A DNA stretch of 64,000 nucleotides, from assembly GCF_018599195.1 (NCBI RefSeq), contig NZ_JAHFVK010000001.1, positions 806,001-870,000 of the forward strand, written 5' to 3'. This DNA comes from Croceibacterium selenioxidans (GTDB taxonomy: Bacteria > Pseudomonadota > Alphaproteobacteria > Sphingomonadales > Sphingomonadaceae). Below, piece by piece: positions 54,961 to 64,000 of this stretch; position 1 is the stretch's first letter; every line of letters starts with the position of its first letter. A program made the translations under genes and the position numbers. The notes below the pieces were generated by a model that had not been told where the DNA came from, made no database searches, and saw only the letters and a program-made list of their open reading frames with translations.

Positions 54961-56576
54961 GCGGCTGGCTGATCGACACCCTCATCTACACGGGGCTCCT
55001 CATCGCCCTGGTGCTCGTGCTGCGGCGTCCAGTGGGGCGGACGTTTGGCCCGCAGCTCGCCTATGGCTTGTGGGCGTTGCCGTTCCTGCGGCTGCTGCTG
55101 CCGCCAATCGTGCTGCCCGCCAGCTTCCGGCCCGAGGTCGAACCCGTGCCCGTCACCGCCATGGCCATCGACGTCCAATGGATCGATTACGCGCCGCCGG
55201 TCGACGTCGTGGCGCTGCCAGCCCCAGTCACCTCTGTTGCGCCTTCCGTACCGGCTGCGGTGGTCTGGGAATGGCCGACCCTTGGCGAAGCCGCCCTTGC
55301 GGTTTGGTTCGGCGGAGCGCTCGCCTTCCTTGCCTGGCGGATCGTGATGTATCGCAAGATGCGGCGCGAGGTTCTGGCCGATGCGCGGCCTGTGGGCGAG
55401 ATCGGCAACATTCGGCTCATCGAAACGCCGATGATCACGGCTCCCGTCGCGTTCGGCGTGCTCGACAAGGTGATCGCGCTGCCTCCGCTGTTCATGGCCC
55501 AGCCGGATTTGCCCGCCCGCGACCTTGCGATCGAGCATGAACTTTCGCACCACCGGGCCAATGACCTGCTGGCCAATTTTGCCGCCCAAGCGCTGCTGGC
55601 GGTGCACTGGTTCAACCCGCTCGCCTGGCTCGGTTGGCGGGCGATGCGGCGCGACCAGGAAGCCGCTTGCGACGCCCGGGTTCTTAACGGCCGTGGCCGC
55701 GAAGAGCGGGCGATTTACGCCGCGCTCATCGCCGACATCGCCGCCGGACCGAGGCTGGCCCTGGCCGCGCCGATGGCCTGCCCGGTGCTCGGCGAACGCT
55801 CGATCGTTCACCGCCTCCGAAGTCTTTCGATGGGCGATATCAGCGAGCGCCGCCGTTGGCTGGGGCGAGGGCTGATCGCGACCGGCGCGCTCGCGCTGCC
55901 GCTCACCGCCTCGATCAGCTACGCCGCTGGCGCGCAGGAACCGGAGGCGCCTCTGCCGCCCGAGGCGCCCGCGGCCGTCGAACCACCTATTCCGCCAGAA
56001 GCGCCGCTAGCGCCAGAAGCGCCACTTCCGCCCGAGGCCCCGCAAGCGGGTCAGGCGCCGGTCCAGCACTTCGAGCTGCGCCATGAAGGGGCGGGGCGCG
56101 CTCCGGAGGTCCGCCAGTTCACCCTCCGCCGCGAGCCAGGTGCGCACGGCACGCTACCCGACATGCCGCAAATGCCGCGGATGGAAGTCCAAGCTTTGGG
56201 AACTCCCTCCGATCCCGACTTCGGCCAGAAGATGGAGGCCTGGGGCAAGGAGATGGAAAAATGGGGCGAGGAATGGGGCGAGAAGTACGCCGAGCTCATG
56301 GAGAAGCAGGCGGAGCAATGGGCTGAAGCGGGCCGCCGCGCCGAACCAGAAGTCGTCCAGAGCTGCAACCCCAGCGAGCGCCGCCGTAACCGGACTTCGG
56401 ATGGTCGGCAGCGCATCGTGATCTGCGAGCGCGACTATCAGATGGCCGCCGCGTCAGGTCTGCGCCAGGCGCGGGCTTCGATCGCCCGGAATCCGCAGAT
56501 CAGCGAAGAGGTTCGGCGCGAAGTGCTGGACGACCTCGACGACGAGATCCGCCGCATCGAAAACGAGCGGGAATAG
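54957..56576 (+). CDS. BlaR1/MecR1-like M56 family membrane peptidase
   Basis: A 539-residue membrane metallopeptidase. Helices lie at the N-terminus (residues ~5-25, 32-55) and near residues 105-125 and 300-320. The zinc site is EHELSHHRAND (HExxH, about residue 195) with a downstream glutamate in RRDQEAACDARVL. Family members cleave the partner repressor. Unlike BlaR1, the C-terminal part is not a penicillin-binding domain: it has PPEAP-type repeats (about residues 330-365), then Gln/Glu/Met-rich helices and two cysteines. The signal sensed is therefore unknown. Confidence 0.85.
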   Translation: MSGWLIDTLIYTGLLIALVLVLRRPVGRTFGPQLAYGLWALPFLRLLLPPIVLPASFRPEVEPVPVTAMAIDVQWIDYAPPVDVVALPAPVTSVAPSVPAAVVWEWPTLGEAALAVWFGGALAFLAWRIVMYRKMRREVLADARPVGEIGNIRLIETPMITAPVAFGVLDKVIALPPLFMAQPDLPARDLAIEHELSHHRANDLLANFAAQALLAVHWFNPLAWLGWRAMRRDQEAACDARVLNGRGREERAIYAALIADIAAGPRLALAAPMACPVLGERSIVHRLRSLSMGDISERRRWLGRGLIATGALALPLTASISYAAGAQEPEAPLPPEAPAAVEPPIPPEAPLAPEAPLPPEAPQAGQAPVQHFELRHEGAGRAPEVRQFTLRREPGAHGTLPDMPQMPRMEVQALGTPSDPDFGQKMEAWGKEMEKWGEEWGEKYAELMEKQAEQWAEAGRRAEPEVVQSCNPSERRRNRTSDGRQRIVICERDYQMAAASGLRQARASIARNPQISEEVRREVLDDLDDEIRRIENERE

Positions 56577-56588
56577 TTCCGCTCTCGG

Positions 56589-56635
56589 CTTGAGCCGGGA
56601 TCGTCGGGCTGCTCCCTGCTCGATCCCGGCTCAAG
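56589..56635. terminator. Long perfect hairpin between convergent genes
   Basis: CTTGAGCCGGGATCG (56589-56603) is the exact reverse complement of 56621-56635, with a 17-base loop. It lies between the ends of the M56 peptidase gene and the metallopeptidase gene. No T tract follows on either strand, so it may act as a roadblock or mRNA-stabilising structure, or be a REP-type repeat, rather than a classical terminator. Confidence 0.5.
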
Positions 56636-56645
56636 CGTTCCCGTC

Positions 56646-57524
56646 TCAGGCTTGTTGCATGATCCGGTCGCACTGAGCGTCGTCCCCGGATTCAAGTCCG
56701 AGCCGCAAGGCTTGCATGCGTTGCGAACTGCTGCCGTGCGTGAAGTTCTCAGGGTTCACACTCTGACCGGCACCGCGCATCAGGGCGTCGTCACCGATCG
56801 CGCTCGCCGCCGTCATCCCTTCCTCGAAGTCGCCTGGATCGATCGCGTTGCGGTTCTTGCCCGCCCAGGCACCAGCGTAGCAATCGGCCTGCAGTTCCAT
56901 CAGCACCTGAAGCTGGTTCGCCGCACGGGGGTTCTGCTGCTGAGCGCTGCGAACCTGGTTCGCAATCCCGGTCAGCGCCTGGATATGATGCCCATATTCG
57001 TGGGCAATCACATAATAGCGGGCAAAATCCCCCGCGGCGCCTAACTGGCGGTCGAGTTGGTCGTAGAAGCTGGGATCGATGTAGATCGTCTGATCGGCGG
57101 GGCAATAGAACGGCCCCATCGCACTGGTCGCCGGACCGCAATCGGTTCTGATCGGTTGGCCGCTTAGGAACGCCAGGGTCGGCTGCCGGAACTCGATGCC
57201 GGCCTGCTGGAATGCCGGCTCCCATGTCTGGTTGAGCGAGGCAAGGGCGTTGCAGGCTTCGGTGGCGTAAGGACTGTCGTCGCAAATCTCGGTTGCGGTT
57301 TCGCCGCCCTGCTGCTGTTGTTGCTCGGTCGGTAACTGGTTCTGTTGGAGATCGTCCATGGAGCCGAGCATCTGGCCGGGATCGATTCCGAACACCAAGG
57401 CCGCGATCAGCGCTATGACGACGGCTCCGCAACCGAGGCGCCCTCCGCCTCCACCGGGAAAGCCTCCGCCGCCACCGGCCCGGCGAACACTGATGCTATC
57501 AGGATTGAATGGATTGAGCCTCAT
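56646..57524 (-). CDS. Neutral zinc metallopeptidase (YpfJ/KPN_02809 type)
   Basis: A 292-residue membrane-anchored protein. It starts MRLNPFNPDS and has a glycine-rich stretch and one helix (GCGAVVIALIAALVFGI, about residues 31-47). A Gln-rich linker is followed by the peptidase domain, with the zinc motif AHEYGHHIQ (about residue 178) and the third ligand region LMELQADCYAGAWAG, which define the family. The role is unknown; it is presumed to act outside the inner membrane. Cysteines are paired as in the family. ATG 57524 is used. Confidence 0.88.
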   Translation of the reverse strand: MRLNPFNPDSISVRRAGGGGGFPGGGGGRLGCGAVVIALIAALVFGIDPGQMLGSMDDLQQNQLPTEQQQQQGGETATEICDDSPYATEACNALASLNQTWEPAFQQAGIEFRQPTLAFLSGQPIRTDCGPATSAMGPFYCPADQTIYIDPSFYDQLDRQLGAAGDFARYYVIAHEYGHHIQALTGIANQVRSAQQQNPRAANQLQVLMELQADCYAGAWAGKNRNAIDPGDFEEGMTAASAIGDDALMRGAGQSVNPENFTHGSSSQRMQALRLGLESGDDAQCDRIMQQA

Positions 57525-57618
57525 CCGGCCTCCCTGCTGCATGTGCGAAATAAGGCTGGACCTGCCTTGCGGATCGCGCTTTGACTGTCTTTCAACTGGC
57601 AATCACAGGGAAGCCCAT

Positions 57619-58374
57619 ATGTTCCTGCAGGGCAAGCGCGCACTCGTTACCGGATCGACCTCGGGCATTGGCCTGGCGATCGCTCGATCCTTGTCCGAAG
57701 TGGGTGCGAAGGTCGTGCTCAACGGATTCGGCGCGGCCGAGGAAATCGATCGGCTCTGTGGCGAGTTGGGCGCACGCCACGTCCCTGCGGACCTGACGAC
57801 GACGGCAGGGGTGGCGGAACTGATGGAAGGCGCCGGGCCGGTCGACATCCTCGTCAACAACGCCGGCATGCAGCACGTCGCGCCGGTTGAGGATTTTCCG
57901 CCCGAAAAGTGGGACGCGATCATCGCTCTCAACCTCTCTGCCGCGTTCCACACCTCGCGCCTTGCCGTGCCGCACATGAAGGCGCAGGGCTGGGGCCGGA
58001 TCATCAGCACCGCCAGCGCCCACTCGCTCAAAGCAAGCCCGTTCAAGAGCGCGTACGTCGCGGCCAAGCACGGGATCGCGGGACTTACCAAAGTGCTCGC
58101 CCTCGAGCTCGCCGAGCATGGCGTTACCGCGAACTGCATCAGTCCCGGCTATGTCTGGACACCGCTGGTCGAAAATCAGATCCCGGATACCATGGCCGCA
58201 CGTGGCATGACGCGCGAGCAGGTCTTGAACGACGTTCTCCTGGCCAAGCAGCCGACCCGGAAGTTCGTCCAGCCGGAGGAAGTGGCCGCGCTTGCGGTAT
58301 TCCTGTGCCGCCATGAGGCGCAGAACATCAACGGCGCGAACTACTCGATCGATGGCGGGTGGACGGCGGAATAG
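57619..58374 (+). CDS. 3-hydroxybutyrate dehydrogenase-like SDR
   Basis: A 251-residue SDR. TGSTSGIGLAIARSL is near residue 10, VDILVNNAGMQHVAPVEDFP near residue 80, STASAHSLKASPFKSAYVAAKHG (about residues 134-156) holds the catalytic Ser-Tyr-Lys, and CISPGYVWTPLVE is also present. The QHVAPVE and GYVWTPLVENQI segments are characteristic of D-3-hydroxybutyrate dehydrogenase (BdhA), which acts in PHB and ketone-body use. No PHB genes are nearby, so the substrate is inferred by family. Confidence 0.85.
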   Translation: MFLQGKRALVTGSTSGIGLAIARSLSEVGAKVVLNGFGAAEEIDRLCGELGARHVPADLTTTAGVAELMEGAGPVDILVNNAGMQHVAPVEDFPPEKWDAIIALNLSAAFHTSRLAVPHMKAQGWGRIISTASAHSLKASPFKSAYVAAKHGIAGLTKVLALELAEHGVTANCISPGYVWTPLVENQIPDTMAARGMTREQVLNDVLLAKQPTRKFVQPEEVAALAVFLCRHEAQNINGANYSIDGGWTAE

Positions 58375-58398
58375 AGGGTGCGAGGCCGTTCCGTTTGA

Positions 58399-59928
<1,530 letters not shown>

Positions 59929-59935
59929 TTCCTCG

Positions 59936-60023
59936 CCCGCTTGCGGGAGGGGCTAGGGGTGGGCAAGGGTTTGCTCACCATGCTCATCACACAGGCCCAC
60001 CCCCGACCCCTCCCGCAAGCGGG
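59936..60023. repeat. Inverted-repeat element between guaB and rsmB
   Basis: The 29-base left arm (59936-59964) and right arm (59995-60023) are inverted copies with three mismatches. Each has an inner palindrome (CCCGCTTGCGGG type). The left arm shares GCGGGAGGGGCTAGGGGTGG with the element in ccdAB. The right arm runs into the GGGAGGGAAGG that acts as ribosome-binding site of rsmB. Confidence 0.8.
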
Positions 60024-60032
60024 AGGGAAGGT

Positions 60033-61214
60033 ATGACACCCGCCGCACGAGTTCAGGCGGCGATCGGGCTGCTGGACCAGATCATCGCCGCGGCGCGAGC
60101 CAAAGGCGCACCCGCCGATCGCATCCTGGCGGATTGGTTCCGTTCCAGCCGCTTCGCCGGCTCCAAGGACCGGCGTGCCATCCGTGAACTGGTCTATGGA
60201 GCGATCCGTGCCTGCGGGCCGATACCGCAATCCGGACGGGCAGCGATGCTGACCCTCGCCGAGGATGACCCGGCGCTGCTGCTGCAATTTGATGGGTCAG
60301 GCTATGGCCCAGCTCCTGTAGAGGAGGGGGAGCTTGTGGCCGAGCGCGGGATTGCGCCCGGCTGGCTCACTGCGCGGCTGGAGGCCTCGGACATTTCCGG
60401 CGTTGAGGCACAGGCCCTGCTTGGCCGTGCGCCGTTGGATATCCGGGTCAATGCGCTCAAGGCCGACCGGGCTTCGCTCGAGCTGCCCGAGCAAGGCGAA
60501 AATCTGCCGACCTCGCAGGGCTTGCGGCTGCCGTTCGGAACCCAGGTCGAACAGTGGCCGGAATATCGCGATGGCTTGATCGAAGTGCAGGATTGCGGAA
60601 GTCAGCTCGCGTGCGAGGCTGTCGCCGCCCGACCGGGCGAGACCGTGATCGACCTGTGCGCCGGCGCCGGTGGCAAGACGCTGGCCCTGGCCGCGGCGAT
60701 GCGTGGCGAGGGTGCCCTTATCGCGGCGGACGTCGACCGAGGCCGCCTGTCGCGGCTCGGACCTCGTGCAGAGCGGGCGAGTGCCATGGTCAGCCATACG
60801 GTCCTGCTCAACCCGGGCCGCGAAGCGGAAATGCTGGCGGATTGGCAAGGCAAGGCAGACGCGGTCCTGATCGATGCGCCTTGTTCTGGAACCGGCACGT
60901 GGCGGCGAAATCCCGAAGCACGCTGGCGGCTCGATGAAAGCTCACTGGCTCGTCTGGTGACGCTGCAGCGCCAGATTCTCGGGGTTGCCGCCGGCCTTGT
61001 GCGGCCCGGCGGACGGCTGATTTACGTCACCTGCTCGCTATTGGACGAGGAAGGGGCGGGCCAGGTGGAAACATTCCTTGGCACGCATGGAGAATGGAAT
61101 GCCGATCCACTCTCGTTATCACTGGGCAGATCGCGGGGGCCGGGAACTCGGCTCACGCCGCACCAGGACGGGACGGACGGATTTTTCATCGCACGTCTAG
61201 GAAAGAGGTGTTAG
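60033..61214 (+). CDS. RsmB/NOP family RNA (m5C) methyltransferase
   Basis: A 393-residue SAM-dependent methyltransferase. The N-terminal part (residues ~1-130) is an NusB-like helical RNA-binding region. The catalytic domain has the SAM-binding DLCAGAGGKTLALAAAM (about residue 208), the DAPCSGTGTWRRNPEARWR motif (about residue 288) and YVTCSLLDEEGAGQ (about residue 331), with the two cysteines needed for m5C formation. The target is probably 16S rRNA (RsmB-like), by family. ATG 60033 is six bases after GGAGG in the repeat arm. Confidence 0.9.
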   Translation: MTPAARVQAAIGLLDQIIAAARAKGAPADRILADWFRSSRFAGSKDRRAIRELVYGAIRACGPIPQSGRAAMLTLAEDDPALLLQFDGSGYGPAPVEEGELVAERGIAPGWLTARLEASDISGVEAQALLGRAPLDIRVNALKADRASLELPEQGENLPTSQGLRLPFGTQVEQWPEYRDGLIEVQDCGSQLACEAVAARPGETVIDLCAGAGGKTLALAAAMRGEGALIAADVDRGRLSRLGPRAERASAMVSHTVLLNPGREAEMLADWQGKADAVLIDAPCSGTGTWRRNPEARWRLDESSLARLVTLQRQILGVAAGLVRPGGRLIYVTCSLLDEEGAGQVETFLGTHGEWNADPLSLSLGRSRGPGTRLTPHQDGTDGFFIARLGKRC

Positions 61215-61273
61215 CTATTGCGTTTATGGCTGACGGACCCTCTCCTCGCCGACCTGCGCTCAAGGAGTTTGTG

Positions 61274-61777
61274 ATGCGCTATACCCCTGTCGCTGCTGCC
61301 CTCTCTCTACTGGTCATGGTTACGGCCAGCGTGAGTTACGGGGCCGGGCGAGAGGCGGACCCTCGTGCCGCCGCGCTGATTGCCGAAGGCCGCAGCGAAC
61401 TGGCATCGGGCCAGGTGCAGTCGGCGATCGACAGTTTCGAAGCCGCCCTCGCGGTCGACCCGGGTTATACGCCGATATACCTCGAACTCGCCGAAGCGGC
61501 CCGCAAGGACGGACTGCAAGGCAAGGCCATCCATTACTACCGCGAAGCGCTGAAGCGTGAGCCGGAAAATCTCGCCGCGATCTCGGGCGAGGGCGAAGCG
61601 CTGCTGGAAAAGGGCGCTGTCGAGAAGGCCCGCCGCAATCTCGCCCAACTGGAATCGATGTGTGGGGGAGATTGCAACGAAACCCGCGAACTCGCCGCCG
61701 CCATCCAGCGTGGCCCGCAGCCGCAGGTTCTCACGGCTGAGGCGGTGACGCCCGAGACCGTGGTCACCAAGAACTAG
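61274..61777 (+). CDS. Exported TPR-repeat protein
   Basis: A 167-residue protein with a signal peptide (RYTPVAAALSLLVMVTASVSYG) followed by about three TPR repeats (GRSELASGQVQSAIDSFEAALAVDPGY, then YLELAEAARKDGLQGKAIHYYREALKREPEN, then a degenerate third; residues ~40-140) and a short tail. TPRs mediate protein-protein contacts; the partner is unknown. ATG 61274 is six bases after AAGGAG. The stop abuts the rppH stop (no gap). Confidence 0.8.
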   Translation: MRYTPVAAALSLLVMVTASVSYGAGREADPRAAALIAEGRSELASGQVQSAIDSFEAALAVDPGYTPIYLELAEAARKDGLQGKAIHYYREALKREPENLAAISGEGEALLEKGAVEKARRNLAQLESMCGGDCNETRELAAAIQRGPQPQVLTAEAVTPETVVTKN

Positions 61778-62260
61778 TCAGATATTCTCCCGAAAGCCCG
61801 CGACGATCTTGGCGTAGACCTCGCGTTTGAACGGCACGATCAGCTCGGGAAGCAGTTCGGGGTCGACCCATTTCCATTCGCAGAATTCGGGGTGCTTGTC
61901 GGCATTCAGGTCGATGTCGCTGTCGGCGCCGGTGAAGCGAACCAAGTACCAGGTCTGCCGTTGACCCTTGTACTTTCCTCCCCAAAGCTTGCCCTGCAGC
62001 TCTTCCGGCAGGTCGTAGAACAGTTCTTCGGGGAGGCGCCCGGCGATCTCGACATGGCGCTTCTTGACGCCGATCTCTTCGCCCAGCTCGCGCAGCATGG
62101 CAGCGTCGAGGTCCTCGCCCTCGTCGACGCCGCCTTGCGGCATTTGCCACCAATCGCCTTCGCGGTTGTCGATGCGCTTGCCGACGAAGGCCAGGCCTTC
62201 GGCGTTAACAAGCATAACGCCCACACAGGGGCGGTACTTTTGGGGTTCTGCTGCGTTCAT
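61778..62260 (-). CDS. rppH: RNA pyrophosphohydrolase
   Basis: A 160-residue Nudix hydrolase. It starts YRPCVGVMLVN and DWWQMPQGGVDEGED, and the Nudix box continues with RELGEEIG (about residues 43-65). KYKGQRQTWYLVRF (about residue 95) and EFCEWKWVDPELLP are typical of RppH. It removes pyrophosphate from mRNA 5' ends and starts decay. ATG 62260 (MNAAEPQKYRP) is chosen; a long frame upstream is antisense to the next gene. Confidence 0.93.
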   Translation of the reverse strand: MNAAEPQKYRPCVGVMLVNAEGLAFVGKRIDNREGDWWQMPQGGVDEGEDLDAAMLRELGEEIGVKKRHVEIAGRLPEELFYDLPEELQGKLWGGKYKGQRQTWYLVRFTGADSDIDLNADKHPEFCEWKWVDPELLPELIVPFKREVYAKIVAGFRENI

Positions 62261-62411
62261 GTTGCAGGGGATAGGGAAGGACAGTGGGTAATTCCATCCG
62301 CGCCGTTGATCGCGCGACAGAAAAACTTGATTGCGGGCATGCGGGCAGGAACCTAGGTCGCAGCCCCATATTGGCAGGATAGCAGCGCTGACTGCACAAC
62401 AGGATTTGACC

Positions 62412-64000
62412 ATGGCAACCCAGGCGGCCGAACGACCGGCCCAAACCCCGCTCGAGACGGGGACACCCGAAGCAGTCGTCGTCCGTTTCGCGGGCGATAG
62501 CGGCGATGGCATGCAGCTGACCGGAGGACAGTTCACCCTGTCCACCGCGCTTGCAGGCAATGACCTCGCCACGTTCCCGGATTTCCCGGCGGAAATCCGC
62601 GCGCCCCAGGGCACGCTGTTCGGTGTCTCCGCGTTCCAGATCAACTTCGGCTCGACCCAGATCGAAACCGCCGGTGACGCGCCCGATGTGCTCGTGGCAA
62701 TGAACCCGGCGGCGCTCAAGGTGAACCTCGCCGCCCTCAAGCCCGGCGGTTTGATCATTGCCGACACGGGCGAATTCAACAAGCGCAACCTCGAAAAGGC
62801 GAAGTACGAGACGAACCCGCTCGAGGACGGCAGCCTCGCGAAGTGGGACTTGCTGGCTTTCGACATCAGCGCGCTGACGATCGAGGCGGTGAAGCCCTTC
62901 GGTCTCGGCAACAAGGACGCGCTGCGGTCCAAGAACATGTGGACCCTCGGCCTGGCGCTGTGGATGTTCGACCGCGACCGCCAGCCCATCGTCGATTGGC
63001 TCAAGGGCAAGTTCAAGGGCAAGCCCGAGATCGCCGACGCGAACATTGCCGCGCTCAATGCCGGTCACGCCTATGGCGAGACGGCGGAGCTTTCCGGGCC
63101 GCTCAAGAAGCTGACCATCGCTCCGGTTGAAAGCGAACCTGGACTTTACCGCACGATCACCGGCGCGGAAGCTGTGAGCCTGGGCCTCGTTGCCGGCGCT
63201 CAGCTGGCCGAGCTTCCGATGTTCTTCGGCGGCTATCCGATCACCCCGGCGTCGGCGATCCTGCACTATCTGGCGCGGATGAAGGAATTTGGCGTCACCA
63301 CCTTCCAGGCTGAAGACGAAATTGCCGCGGTCTGCGCGGCGATCGGCGCGTCCTATGCCGGCCAGCTTGGCGTCACCAGCTCCTCGGGCCCGGGTATCGC
63401 GCTCAAGGGCGAGGCGATGGGCCTGGCGATCATGACCGAGCTACCGCTCGTCATCGTCAACAGCCAACGCGGTGGCCCTTCGACGGGCCTGCCGACCAAG
63501 ACCGAACAGAGCGACCTTTACCAGGCCGTCTATGGGCGTAATGGCGACGCTCCGATGCCGGTGATTGCCTCGCGCAGTCCGGCTGACGCCTTCGAGGTTG
63601 CGATCGAAGCCTGCCGCATCGCGGTGCAGTACATGACCCCGGTCATGCTGCTGACCGACGGCTACATCGCCAATGCCGCCGAACCCTGGAAGGTGCCGGA
63701 TCCGGCCAGCTACACGCCGTTCCCGGCCAAGTTCCTCGAAGAGAAGAACGCCAAGGACGCCGATGGGACTGAGCGCCTGCTGCCTTACAAGCGCGACGAG
63801 AAGGGCGCGCGTCCCTGGATCAAGCCGGGCACGCCGGGCCTGATGCACCGTATCGGCGGTATCGAAAAGCACGTCGATACCGGCAACATCGACTATTCGC
63901 CGGCCAACCACCAGGCGATGACCGATGCGCGCAAGGCCAAGATCGACAACATCGTCGTGCCTGATCAGGACGTGGCGCTGGGTGACACGACCGGCCGCCT
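62412..64000 (+). CDS. korA: 2-oxoacid:ferredoxin oxidoreductase alpha subunit (KorA type), 3' end cut off by the window
   Basis: 529 codons are present and the frame is still open at the edge. It is a fused gamma-alpha subunit: residues ~20-200 form the gamma domain (RFAGDSGDGMQLTGGQF, FPAEIRAPQGT), and the pyrimidine-binding alpha domain begins near residue 255 (MFFGGYPITPASAILHYLARM, QAEDEIAAVCAAIGASYAG, SGPGIALKGEAMGLAIMTELP, NSQRGGPSTGLPTKTEQSDL). The complex converts 2-oxoglutarate (or another 2-oxoacid) and CoA to acyl-CoA with ferredoxin as acceptor. ATG 62412 follows AGGA. The beta subunit gene is expected just beyond the window. Confidence 0.93.
   Translation, partial: MATQAAERPAQTPLETGTPEAVVVRFAGDSGDGMQLTGGQFTLSTALAGNDLATFPDFPAEIRAPQGTLFGVSAFQINFGSTQIETAGDAPDVLVAMNPAALKVNLAALKPGGLIIADTGEFNKRNLEKAKYETNPLEDGSLAKWDLLAFDISALTIEAVKPFGLGNKDALRSKNMWTLGLALWMFDRDRQPIVDWLKGKFKGKPEIADANIAALNAGHAYGETAELSGPLKKLTIAPVESEPGLYRTITGAEAVSLGLVAGAQLAELPMFFGGYPITPASAILHYLARMKEFGVTTFQAEDEIAAVCAAIGASYAGQLGVTSSSGPGIALKGEAMGLAIMTELPLVIVNSQRGGPSTGLPTKTEQSDLYQAVYGRNGDAPMPVIASRSPADAFEVAIEACRIAVQYMTPVMLLTDGYIANAAEPWKVPDPASYTPFPAKFLEEKNAKDADGTERLLPYKRDEKGARPWIKPGTPGLMHRIGGIEKHVDTGNIDYSPANHQAMTDARKAKIDNIVVPDQDVALGDTTGR

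Noticed and set aside
61778-63058. Very long reading frame for rppH (426 codons)
   Set aside because: The upstream part is antisense to korA. RppH proteins are about 160 residues and an ATG sits at the right place (62260).

Overview
The window looks like chromosomal DNA of a sphingomonad-type alphaproteobacterium (Sphingomonadales, Erythrobacteraceae/Novosphingobium-like). The clues are high GC with G/C-rich third codon positions, a DUF5818 protein, the alphaproteobacterial bamD-recN-ligA and sdhCDA arrangements, several sphingomonad-type exported proteins of unknown function, and the dispersed palindromic repeat whose translation reads RPELVEG. No tRNA, rRNA, CRISPR array, phage structural gene, transposase or integrase was recognised.

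Layout. 1-6.5 kb: cell-envelope genes (L,D-transpeptidase, small lipoprotein, outer-membrane barrel, VTT-domain membrane protein) around the ribosomal operon rpsF-rpsR-rplI. 6.6-12.5 kb: a divergent pair that looks like peptidoglycan recycling (MurC/Mpl-like ligase and S66 LD-carboxypeptidase), then fabD-fabG and dnaN. 12.5-19 kb: a ferredoxin-NADP reductase-like flavoprotein, then two tandem PAS-GGDEF-EAL-PilZ proteins for cyclic di-GMP turnover. 19-24 kb: lepA, then the most accessory-looking stretch: a ccdAB toxin-antitoxin pair split by a repeat element, a possible duplicated lepA end, an exported protein of atypical composition and an HTH protein. 24-34 kb: an HWE-type histidine kinase, a methyltransferase, a CmcJ-like oxidoreductase, a PQQ-dependent dehydrogenase lipoprotein, an isolated tatA and a third GGDEF-EAL protein.

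34-41 kb: the bamD-recN-ligA region with interleaved small genes. 41-47 kb: a leftward block with a CE15 glucuronoyl esterase-like enzyme, a Tat-exported Gfo/Idh/MocA oxidoreductase, a DUF2459 protein, prmA, a subclass B3 metallo-beta-lactamase and an SDR. 47-51 kb: sdhC-sdhD-sdhA without an adjacent sdhB, a decayed ParE-like toxin, and a YqhA protein. 51-58 kb: cyclophilin, group III truncated haemoglobin, a divergent TetR/fatty-acid-hydroxylase pair with palindromes in the spacer, an FMN alpha-hydroxyacid dehydrogenase, blaI-blaR1-like regulators, a zinc metallopeptidase and a 3-hydroxybutyrate dehydrogenase-like SDR. 58-64 kb: guaB, an RsmB-type rRNA methyltransferase, a TPR protein, rppH and the start of a 2-oxoacid:ferredoxin oxidoreductase alpha subunit that runs off the end.

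Recurring themes are cyclic di-GMP signalling (three GGDEF-EAL proteins and a stand-alone PilZ protein), envelope building and recycling, and palindromic repeats placed in functionally sensitive spots: inside the ccdAB operon, between mpl and ldcA, and at the ribosome-binding site of rsmB. I found no clearly new multi-gene system. The strongest leads are the lepA/ccdAB locus, the paired GGDEF-EAL-PilZ fusions and the beta-lactamase/BlaR combination.
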